Part shown: one piece after another, positions 1 through 5,211 of the stretch
How positions within the stretch are numbered: position 1 is the stretch's first letter
Layout: each line of letters opens with the position of its first letter
NCBI GenBank assembly: GCA_937967465.1
Contig: CALBSW010000184.1
Location: 1-5,260 of the forward strand
DNA length: 5,260 bases
Reading direction: 5' to 3'
From: an uncultured Flavobacteriales bacterium
GTDB lineage: Bacteria > Bacteroidota > Bacteroidia > Flavobacteriales_D > Sanyastnellaceae
The notes under the pieces: generated by a model
The model's input: only the letters and a program-made list of their open reading frames with translations
What the model was told of the DNA's origin: nothing
Database searches by the model: none
Translations under genes and position numbers: made by a program

Positions 1-153
1 GGATGCCTCGACCCCAATGCCTGTAACTACGACGAGTCGGCCACCGACTACAACCTGGAGCTCTGTGACTACAGCTGCTTGGGCTGTACCGATGAGGCTG
101 CCGCGAACTATGACCCCTCGGCGACCATTGACGATGAGACCTGCGTGTACTGC
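1..153 (+). repeat. Two tandem 27-residue Cys-rich repeats (81-nt period)
   Basis: Unit 1 begins exactly at base 1 (GCLDPNACNYDESAT) and unit 2 at base 82 (GCTDEAAANYDPSAT), an exact 81-nt period. Unit 1 has Cys at unit positions 2, 8, 22 and 26. Unit 2 lacks the middle Cys (AAANY instead of ACNY) and ends in CVYC, so it looks like a terminal unit before the SprB-like modules. More units probably lie upstream of the window. Confidence 0.85.
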
Positions 154-1116
154 ATGCTGGCCATCGATACTGCGGTGACGGTGGTGGATGTGGCCTGTGC
201 CGGTGACATGAATGGCAGCATCACCATTGAAGGCTCGACTGGAGGCTTTGGAACGGTGAACTACGCCTTCGAAGATGAGCCCTTCCAGAGCAGCTTGGTC
301 TTTGACCAGTTGGGAGGCGGCTCGTACAAAGTGGTGGCCATGGACTCCCTCATGTGCACGGACACGCTGGAAGTATACGTGGATGAGGCTGCGGCCATCC
401 AGTTGTTCGCATTCGCTTCGGATGTGGATTGCAACGGCGACGACACGGGCTCCATCCTCGTCACGAGCGAGGGCGGCACGGGCGTCATCACCTTCGAATT
501 GGGTGAGGACAGCAACATCGACGGAAACTTCACCGGTCTCGACGCCGGTCCGTACACGGTGTTCGCGACCGACGCCAATGGCTGCGTAGCGGACATTGCC
601 GCTGAAGTGGAAGAGCCGGACGCCATTGTCATCACAGTGGATTCCCAAGTGGACCCGAACGATGCTCCGAACGGAGAGATTACCGTCAGCGTCTCTGGAG
701 GTACTGGGGACTACACCTACAACTGGGAAGGTCCTGGTGGCCCGTATGACACCGAGGACATCGCGGGTTTGACCGACGGCACGTACGCTTTGACGGTGAC
801 TGACGACAATGGCTGTGAAGAAGATGAAGTGGTGACCTTGACCACGGTCGGACTGACCGAAGTGGTGGGCGATCTCGGCATCGCATTCATGCCGAACCCC
901 ACGAGCGGTCAACTGACCTTGGAGCTCAACCAATTTGTGGAAAGTGCCATTCTCGAGGTGTTTGATGGTGCAGGTCGCCGCGTCTTCCGCCAGGAAGGCA
1001 TGACGATCGCCGGCCAGCTCCAAATGGACTTCGGCAGCCTGTCCGACGGCGTGTACCAGGTCCGTCTGACAGCTGGCAACAGCCACGCCACCCAGCGTCT
1101 GGTTGTGCGCCACTGA
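1..1116 (+). CDS. Secreted Cys-rich repeat / SprB-module protein with T9SS sorting domain, 5' partial
   Basis: The frame is open from base 1 to the TGA at 1114-1116, giving 371 codons of a protein whose start lies off the left edge. The TTG at 79 is an internal Leu, not a start. Numbering residues from base 1: two 27-residue Cys-rich repeats (1-26 and 28-51, pattern GCxDxxAxNYDxSAT), then three SprB-like modules (about 52-131, 132-208 and 209-287) with the signature 'GSI.V...GGTG...F..L..G.Y.V...D..GC'. A type A T9SS sorting domain follows (about 288-371), with the FMPNPTSGQ motif and a final GVYQVRL...RLVVRH strand. By family knowledge such proteins cross the inner membrane by Sec and the outer membrane by T9SS, and are then anchored or released. 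A surface adhesin or structural role is inference. No catalytic domain is visible, though one could lie upstream. It is paralogous to the next gene, and a terminator follows 24 bases after the stop. Confidence 0.9.
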   Translation, partial: GCLDPNACNYDESATDYNLELCDYSCLGCTDEAAANYDPSATIDDETCVYCMLAIDTAVTVVDVACAGDMNGSITIEGSTGGFGTVNYAFEDEPFQSSLVFDQLGGGSYKVVAMDSLMCTDTLEVYVDEAAAIQLFAFASDVDCNGDDTGSILVTSEGGTGVITFELGEDSNIDGNFTGLDAGPYTVFATDANGCVADIAAEVEEPDAIVITVDSQVDPNDAPNGEITVSVSGGTGDYTYNWEGPGGPYDTEDIAGLTDGTYALTVTDDNGCEEDEVVTLTTVGLTEVVGDLGIAFMPNPTSGQLTLELNQFVESAILEVFDGAGRRVFRQEGMTIAGQLQMDFGSLSDGVYQVRLTAGNSHATQRLVVRH

Positions 1117-1140
1117 TCCTCCGAAACTGCAAGCAATTTG

Positions 1141-1176
1141 GAAACGCCATCCCGAAAGGGGTGGCGTTTCTGCTTT
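1141..1176 (+). terminator. Rho-independent terminator after the first gene
   Basis: A 13-bp stem pairs 1141-1153 with 1158-1170 around a GAAA tetraloop (1154-1157), with a single T-G wobble (T1150/G1161). The stem begins GAAACGCC and closes GGCGTTTC. The following tract is weak (TGCTTT). It lies 24 bases after the stop at 1116 and upstream of the next promoter, which supports separate transcription of the two paralogues. Confidence 0.8.
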
Positions 1177-1202
1177 CAAGCCCCGCGGTTTCGCGGTATC
1201 TT
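1174..1202 (+). promoter_or_regulatory. Probable Bacteroidota-type promoter for the 727-residue protein
   Basis: A -7-like element TATCTTAA begins at 1197 and matches the known Bacteroidota consensus TAnnTTTG at four of six fixed positions. A weak -33-like TTT sits at 1174-1176, 20 bases upstream. The ATG at 1223 follows 20 bases after TATCTT. The spacer holds a small hairpin (CCGCG 1183-1187 with CGCGG 1192-1196). The same CGCGnTATCTT string occurs before the ATG at 5165. This is a pattern match only; no start site is proven. Confidence 0.4.
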
Positions 1203-1222
1203 AAAGGGAGAAATCGACATCC

Positions 1223-3406
1223 ATGCGTGCCATTCTGCTGCTTTTCTTGCTGGCCAGTACGACCCTCCCCGCCATCTCTTCGGGTGCGGGTTCAATGACT
1301 CCTCACGGGCTGGTGCCGGGGTGCACCGATCCAGAGGCTTGCAACTATGACCCCGAAGCGACGGAAGACGACGGCACATGTGAATACCCCATGTTTTGCT
1401 TCGACTGTGACGGCAATTGTCTCTGCGATGAAGACATGGACGGCGTATGTGACCCGTTTGAATTTCCGGGATGCACAGATCCTGAAGCTTGCAATTGGGC
1501 GCCCGTCTATACAGAAGAGGATGGCAGTTGCTACTACGCGCAGGATGGCTACGACTGCAACGGGTTTTGTCTTCCTGTCGACAATGATGAATGCGGCATG
1601 GCAGAACCCATTGGTTGCGGACAATTGGTGACCGCCACCACTGAGTGTGCAGACACCACAGAGTCTGCGTATTGCGACCAGTACAACATTGGAGGCTATT
1701 TCCATGGCGGCCTGTGGTACACCATCATGGGAACTGGAGATACACTTCGAGCGACCATGTGTTTCGAGGAAACGGAGTACGACACCTATCTCACCGTGTA
1801 TGAGGGCGATTGCGACAACCTGGATTGCGTGGCAGGAAATGACGATCAGGATGAAGTGGACTTCTTTGCCGAGCCCTGCTACGAGAATTTTCTGGCATCC
1901 GCCATTGAATGGGACAGCGAGGAAGGGGTGGAGTACTTTCTGCACGTCAGCGGCTCCAATGCCGTGACACCGGCTGTTGGCGGGTTTGACTTCGTGCTGA
2001 TTTGCGACGGTGTGGAGGTTGGGGCCTGTCTGGATGTCGGGGCTTGCAATTACAATCCCTTTGGAACGTTTGATGACGGCTCCTGTGAGTACTTGACCTG
2101 CGCAGGATGTGGCCTGGTTTCGGCATGCAACTACGACAGCACCGCCGTGATCAACGACCTGACCTTCTGCGACTTCACCTGCTACGGATGTACCGATGCC
2201 GGGGCCTGCAATTTCAATCCGGAAGCCACGATTGAAAGTGGCCTTTGCGAATACACTTCCTGTGCCGGCTGTCTGGAGCCCGAGGCGTGCAATTATGATG
2301 CGACGGCGGTGTTGGACGCCAACAATTGCGAGTACACGTCTTGCTTGGGGTGCACCGATGCCAGTGCATCCAACTTCAATCCCCAGGCGACCCAAGAGGA
2401 CGGAAGCTGCACGTATTGCGACCTCGTGCTCACACTGGATTCGCTGGTCATGGAATCCTGCCCTCTGGTTGGCGATGGTGAAGCCACGTTCACCGTGGAT
2501 TCGGCCTTGACGGATTCCGTCACCTACACGCTGTTTGGACCGGTGGACACGATGACGGGGTCATGGTCAGGCGCTGCATACAGTGCCCTGCATCCTGGCG
2601 TCTACCTGCTCGAGGTGCTCGATGGCGACACGACGTGCAGCGCGGTCCAATCCTTTGTGGTGGAGCCGGCTCCTGAGGTGGCCTTGTTTGCTGTCGCGTC
2701 CTCGCCCAATTGCGCAGGAGGCTCGGACGGCAATGTTTCGGTGTTTGTGGCGGATACCGTCGAGCCCACCGAGTACATCCTCAATGGTGTCAACCTCGGT
2801 GACGTAAGTGGGAATGTCTTGGACCTGCCCGCAGGCGACTACTTTGTGGAAGCCATGGTGCTGATGCCCAGCGGTGCGCTCTGCTCTGACACCACGAGCG
2901 TGTCCATCGTGGACCCGGAGGGCATTGTGGTCACAGTGGACAGCATTGAAGGGTCGAATCCAGGGGATGAGAATGGTGGGGCAGAGGTGACGATCACCGG
3001 AGGGGTGGAACCCTATGACATCGAATGGAACGGCCCATCGGGAAGCACCAGTTCAGAGGATCCGGACGACCTGGCTTCAGGAGAATGGACCTTGACGGTC
3101 ACGGGAGACGATGGATGCAGCACCACAGTTGTGGTGTCCATCCCTGTGGGCATCGAAGAGCGGTTGACCTCGCCATTCAAGATCATGCCCAATCCGGCTC
3201 AAGATCAGGTGACCTTGCAGTTTGACCACCCTTTCAGTGGCATGCTGTTCTTGCAGGACCCCATGGGCCGAATCGTCGACGCCACGCCCATGGAGGGCGC
3301 CCGCATCACTTGGAGCCTGTCGCAGCACCCCGCGGGAATCTACACGGTGCGCGCAGTTTCGAACACGGGTACAAGCAGCAGCTTGCGGTTGGTGTTGCAG
3401 GACTGA
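1223..3406 (+). CDS. Secreted repeat protein with PPC-like domain, SprB-like modules and T9SS sorting domain
   Basis: This is a complete 727-residue protein. The ATG at 1223 is chosen because it opens a clear Sec signal peptide (MRAILLLFLLASTTLPAISS, cleavage around residues 19-23). Order of parts: Cys-rich repeat 33-55; a DxDxDG calcium-loop-like segment 61-77; repeat 83-105; a PPC-like beta-sandwich about 123-262 (motifs GGLWYTIMGTGD, YDTYLTVYEGDC, CVAGNDD, EYFLHVSG); five tandem 27-residue repeats 268-399; three SprB-like modules about 400-484, 485-567 and 568-642; and a T9SS type A sorting domain about 645-727 (KIMPNPAQDQ, AGIYTVR, LRLVLQD). PPC-like domains often sit in secreted, sometimes adhesive or enzyme-associated, proteins, but no enzyme domain is present here. 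Export to the surface by Sec plus T9SS is well supported by family knowledge. A role in adhesion or surface structure is inference. It is paralogous to the preceding gene and has its own likely promoter. Its stop abuts the stop of the convergent phosphatase gene. Confidence 0.93.
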   Translation: MRAILLLFLLASTTLPAISSGAGSMTPHGLVPGCTDPEACNYDPEATEDDGTCEYPMFCFDCDGNCLCDEDMDGVCDPFEFPGCTDPEACNWAPVYTEEDGSCYYAQDGYDCNGFCLPVDNDECGMAEPIGCGQLVTATTECADTTESAYCDQYNIGGYFHGGLWYTIMGTGDTLRATMCFEETEYDTYLTVYEGDCDNLDCVAGNDDQDEVDFFAEPCYENFLASAIEWDSEEGVEYFLHVSGSNAVTPAVGGFDFVLICDGVEVGACLDVGACNYNPFGTFDDGSCEYLTCAGCGLVSACNYDSTAVINDLTFCDFTCYGCTDAGACNFNPEATIESGLCEYTSCAGCLEPEACNYDATAVLDANNCEYTSCLGCTDASASNFNPQATQEDGSCTYCDLVLTLDSLVMESCPLVGDGEATFTVDSALTDSVTYTLFGPVDTMTGSWSGAAYSALHPGVYLLEVLDGDTTCSAVQSFVVEPAPEVALFAVASSPNCAGGSDGNVSVFVADTVEPTEYILNGVNLGDVSGNVLDLPAGDYFVEAMVLMPSGALCSDTTSVSIVDPEGIVVTVDSIEGSNPGDENGGAEVTITGGVEPYDIEWNGPSGSTSSEDPDDLASGEWTLTVTGDDGCSTTVVVSIPVGIEERLTSPFKIMPNPAQDQVTLQFDHPFSGMLFLQDPMGRIVDATPMEGARITWSLSQHPAGIYTVRAVSNTGTSSSLRLVLQD
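1319..1537 (+). repeat. N-terminal pair of Cys-rich repeats around a DxDxDG loop
   Basis: The units at residues 33-55 and 83-105 share GCTDPEACN and DG(T/S)C. They are 50 residues apart instead of 27, because the segment between them contains DCDGNCL and DEDMDGVCD. The latter has the D-x-D-x-D-G-x-x-D spacing (Asp69, 71, 73, 77) seen in calcium-binding loops such as thrombospondin type 3 and dockerin repeats. A partial echo, DCNGFCL, follows the second unit at residues 111-117. Calcium binding is inferred from the spacing only. Confidence 0.75.
1589..2008 (+). other. PPC-like beta-sandwich domain within the 727-residue protein
   Basis: Residues about 123-262 fit the bacterial pre-peptidase C-terminal-like fold. 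They start with NDECGMAEPI, then GGLWYTIMGTGD, a central YDTYLTVYEGDC, CVAGNDD, and a final EYFLHVSG...GGFDFVLIC. The domain is inserted between the second and third Cys-rich repeats and is not visible in the part of the upstream paralogue in this window. The assignment is from motif memory; a profile search would settle it. Confidence 0.7.
2024..2419 (+). repeat. Five tandem 27-residue Cys-rich repeats (81-nt period)
   Basis: The first Cys of each unit falls at residues 269, 296, 323, 350 and 377, an exact 27-residue period with no indels. The consensus is GCxDxxACNYxPxATxxDGxCEYTSCA. Typical internal units have four Cys. The last unit (376-399) lacks the middle Cys (ASASNF) and ends CTYC, as does the last unit of the upstream paralogue. 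The units differ at DNA level, so this is a diverged protein repeat and not a recent DNA expansion. Confidence 0.88.
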
Positions 3407-4738
3407 TCAGAGGTCGGCGGCAGCAAAACTGCGCTCCCAAAGGAGTTCTCCGTCTGCATCGAACGTGCGGAAGGTCATCACGCGCTCTTTGCGAGGGCCG
3501 GTCAGCGTCAGCGTTCCATAGTTCCGAACTCCCACACTCGTGCCTTCCAGGCGGTTGTGGTTGGGTTCTTGACTGTGGTCGTAGGTGCTGCTCGTGAGTG
3601 CGCTGCAGGTGAAGTCGAGGACAGTTTGCCCGGGCTTCAATTCGAGGGCACTCAATTCGGAGCTGTGCCGATCCCCAGTCAGAAACACCACCCCGTGGAT
3701 GTCCTCGTCTCGAATCCGAGCAAACAGCATCTCCCGTTCCGCTTCGAACATGGCGAAGTTTTCATAGGCCGCGTAGTCGCTCACCACCTGTCCACCGATG
3801 GCGACCACTTTGAAGGGCGCCTTGCTGTATTGGAGGGCGGCAACGAGCCAATCGATTTGAGCCTCACCCAACATGCGGGGCGTCCGGGTCTGGTTGTCGG
3901 GGTTCAGTCGGAAGGTTCGGTTGTCCATGAGGAAGAAGTCGACATCGTGGAACCGAAATGCACCCGTGATGCCTTGGCCATCGAGGTCGGGGAGGCCGCA
4001 GGAGGGGTTGGGCCAGAAGGACTCGAATGTGGACTTGGCCCAGTCCTTGTGGATCCAACTTCCGTCCGCATCGTTGGGCCCGAAGTCGTGGTCATCCCAG
4101 ATGGCATAGTGGGGACATGCGCTCAGGAGCGATTGAAGCTCGGGCAGGCGGCGCAAATGGCTGTACCGATGCTGCATGCCGCTTTTGCTGCCCCAGTCGA
4201 CCTCGCGGAAATACACGTTGTCCCCCAGCCAGAGCATGAGGTCTGGATTGGATTCGGCGATGGTTTCGAAAATGGAGTAGCCACCTCCATAGCCCTTGCC
4301 GGGTCGGTCGTATGCCGGCTCATTGATGAAAGAGCAAGAGCCCAACGCCACGGTGAAGTCCGGCGGGTCAAATCGGTAATCCCACAAGGGTTGGGTGCGG
4401 AACACCATGCGGTCGGGGGTCAGGCCCTCTGAGATTTCCTCCCCATTGAGTGTGATGCGGAACCGATAGTCTGTGCCTGGCTCGAGTCCGCCCACATCGA
4501 AGGTGTGGGTCCAAGCGTTCTGGGCCAAGACCTCTCCGCTCGCGGAATGAACATCGGCTGCGGAGGGGGCGTCCATGCTGTCTGCCCAGCATTCGAGGAG
4601 CACGTGTCCTTCCTGGATGGCTTGCATCCAAATCCGGGCGTCGCGCATCCCCACATGTCCGACCATGGGTTGACAGGCTGCCTGCCCGAGCAGAACGCAG
4701 GGAAGGCAGAGGAGCAGAAGTGCGGAAAGGAGGCGCAT
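3407..4738 (-). CDS. Secreted PhoD-like metallophosphatase (alkaline phosphatase D family)
   Basis: This 443-residue protein starts at the ATG at 4738 with a Sec-type signal peptide (MRLLSALLLLCLPCVLLGQA, probable cleavage after Ala20). An N-terminal beta-sandwich of the PhoD type spans about 24-116. The catalytic domain, about 126-440, has the family motifs ALGSC (Cys135), LWLGDNVY (Asp173, Tyr176), YAIWDDHDFGPND (Asp215-Asp218), FFLMDNRTFR (Asp272), GGQVVSD and FLTGDRHSSE (Asp356, His358). In characterised PhoD the Cys and the GDxxY Asp and Tyr bind iron and the other acidic residues bind calcium; their presence here suggests an active enzyme. The family cleaves phosphate mono- and diesters. 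The natural substrate is unknown. No T9SS sorting domain is present, so a periplasmic or outer-membrane-associated place is likely. No twin-arginine motif is visible, unlike Bacillus PhoD. It converges on the 727-residue protein gene and lies downstream of a small gene, with a terminator-like hairpin between. Confidence 0.9.
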   Translation of the reverse strand: MRLLSALLLLCLPCVLLGQAACQPMVGHVGMRDARIWMQAIQEGHVLLECWADSMDAPSAADVHSASGEVLAQNAWTHTFDVGGLEPGTDYRFRITLNGEEISEGLTPDRMVFRTQPLWDYRFDPPDFTVALGSCSFINEPAYDRPGKGYGGGYSIFETIAESNPDLMLWLGDNVYFREVDWGSKSGMQHRYSHLRRLPELQSLLSACPHYAIWDDHDFGPNDADGSWIHKDWAKSTFESFWPNPSCGLPDLDGQGITGAFRFHDVDFFLMDNRTFRLNPDNQTRTPRMLGEAQIDWLVAALQYSKAPFKVVAIGGQVVSDYAAYENFAMFEAEREMLFARIRDEDIHGVVFLTGDRHSSELSALELKPGQTVLDFTCSALTSSTYDHSQEPNHNRLEGTSVGVRNYGTLTLTGPRKERVMTFRTFDADGELLWERSFAAADL

Positions 4739-4740
4739 GG

Positions 4741-4788
4741 TGCAAAAGAAAACAGGGGACAGCCGAAGTTCGGCATGCCCCCTGTTTC
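4741..4788 (-). terminator. Rho-independent terminator of the 72-residue gene, just upstream of the phoD-like gene
   Basis: On the minus strand the arms AAACAGGGG and CCCCTGTTT (plus-strand 4780-4788 and 4750-4758) form a 9-bp outer stem. Within it lies a smaller hairpin, GCCGAA / TTCGGC (4769-4774 / 4762-4767), and a T-rich tail TTTTCTTTT follows (4752-4744). The hairpin starts 22 bases after the small gene's stop and the tail ends 5 bases before the phosphatase ATG. It may therefore end the small transcript or attenuate read-through into the phosphatase gene. Confidence 0.75.
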
Positions 4789-4809
4789 ATGGCAGAAAGA
4801 ATGTCGAAA

Positions 4810-5028
4810 TCAATCGACCACGTAATCCACACCTTCGATGGCGGGACCGAGTTTGATCATGTATTGGATGCCTTCAGCCTCGAATCGGATCATCTTGAAG
4901 ACATCCTTGCTCGTGGGAAGGCGAAGATTGAAGGTCCGTCCATCAAATCCGTCCGGGTAATCGGACTTGATCAATTTGCGAATGGACTGGTCGAGCTTCT
5001 CATAGCTCACAATGCGTCGGGTGGACAT
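4810..5028 (-). CDS. Small conserved-looking hypothetical protein, 72 residues
   Basis: I do not recognise a named family with certainty. The start is placed at the ATG at 5028, giving MSTRRIVSYEKLDQSIRKLI; a longer version from a TTG at 5040 would add only MFLP and is less likely. The protein is soluble and mixed-charge, with no signal peptide or membrane segment, so it is probably cytosolic. The opening (KxVxYEKLxxxIxxxIKxxYPxGF) followed by a short beta-rich half (FNLRLP, FKMIRFEA, IQYMIKLG) resembles small uncharacterised Bacteroidota proteins I have seen, but that rests on memory. No Shine-Dalgarno sequence is seen; the bases before the ATG are T-rich (TTGTTTTTGCCC). A terminator follows its stop. 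It faces away from the right-edge gene across 136 bases. Confidence 0.72.
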   Translation of the reverse strand: MSTRRIVSYEKLDQSIRKLIKSDYPDGFDGRTFNLRLPTSKDVFKMIRFEAEGIQYMIKLGPAIEGVDYVVD

Positions 5029-5111
5029 GGGCAAAAACAAGTTGGAATCGCCCCCCTGTACCGGAGTGGCCGCGAAAAGGTTTCATTCTTCAAACCAGAA
5101 TCTCCATGCCA

Positions 5112-5141
5112 TTGGACCTACCGCTCATCCCGCGTTATCTT
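5112..5141 (+). promoter_or_regulatory. Probable promoter of the right-edge gene
   Basis: A -33-like TTG (5112-5114) lies 21 bases before a -7-like TATCTT (5136-5141). This fits the known Bacteroidota TTG / TAnnTTTG arrangement, although the final TG of the -7 element is replaced by CG. The ATG at 5165 follows 23 bases after TATCTT. The context CGCGTTATCTT nearly repeats CGCGGTATCTT in front of the ATG at 1223. Confidence 0.42.
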
Positions 5142-5164
5142 CGGGCAACACCGAATTCGCCGCC

Positions 5165-5211
5165 ATGCAAGCGCTGATTGAGACCATCCGAAAGACAACT
5201 CCAGAAGGCTT
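5165..5211 (+). CDS. N-terminus of an unidentified gene, truncated by adapter sequence
   Basis: An ATG at 5165 lies 23 bases downstream of a promoter-like motif and opens MQALIETIRKTTPEG, 15 complete biological codons. Genuine sequence stops at 5211, where adapter begins. The frame happens to stay open through the adapter to the window end, so any longer translation is artefactual. An amphipathic N-terminal helix with no signal peptide suggests a cytosolic protein, but this is too short to assign a family. Confidence 0.5.

Noticed and set aside
79..1116. A start at the TTG at 79 for the first gene
   Set aside because: The frame is open to base 1 and the upstream codons encode another copy of the same repeat, so 79 is an internal Leu codon.
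1183..1196. A small hairpin CCGCG-GTTT-CGCGG in the promoter spacer before the gene at 1223
   Set aside because: The stem is only 5 bp and the sequence is GC-rich, so it could arise by chance. No second copy of the full hairpin is seen before the ATG at 5165.
1292..2395. A 367-codon open frame on the minus strand opposite the repeat protein
   Set aside because: It is antisense to a gene with a signal peptide, clear domains and a sorting signal. Its translation shows no domain or leader, and the frame stays open because of the regular repeat codons on the other strand.
2024..2419. A CRISPR-like or minisatellite array suggested by the 81-nt periodicity
   Set aside because: The period is in frame and conserved in protein but not in DNA, with no identical direct repeats or spacers. 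It is a protein repeat.
3410..3440. A possible terminator hairpin (GCAG-CAAAA-CTGC) after the repeat-protein gene
   Set aside because: The stem is only 4 bp, has no T-tract and lies inside the phosphatase coding region.
3557..4432. A 291-codon open frame on the plus strand opposite the phosphatase gene
   Set aside because: The phosphatase on the minus strand has all the family motifs. The plus-strand frame has no recognisable motif, signal peptide or promoter and is best explained as a codon-bias shadow.
4810..5040. A TTG start at 5040 for the 72-residue protein
   Set aside because: It adds only four residues (MFLP) before a normal ATG at 5028, so the ATG is preferred.
4720..5181. A 153-codon plus-strand frame spanning the terminator and the small gene
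   Set aside because: It runs over the phosphatase start, a terminator hairpin, the antisense of the small gene and the promoter region. Its translation has no recognisable features.
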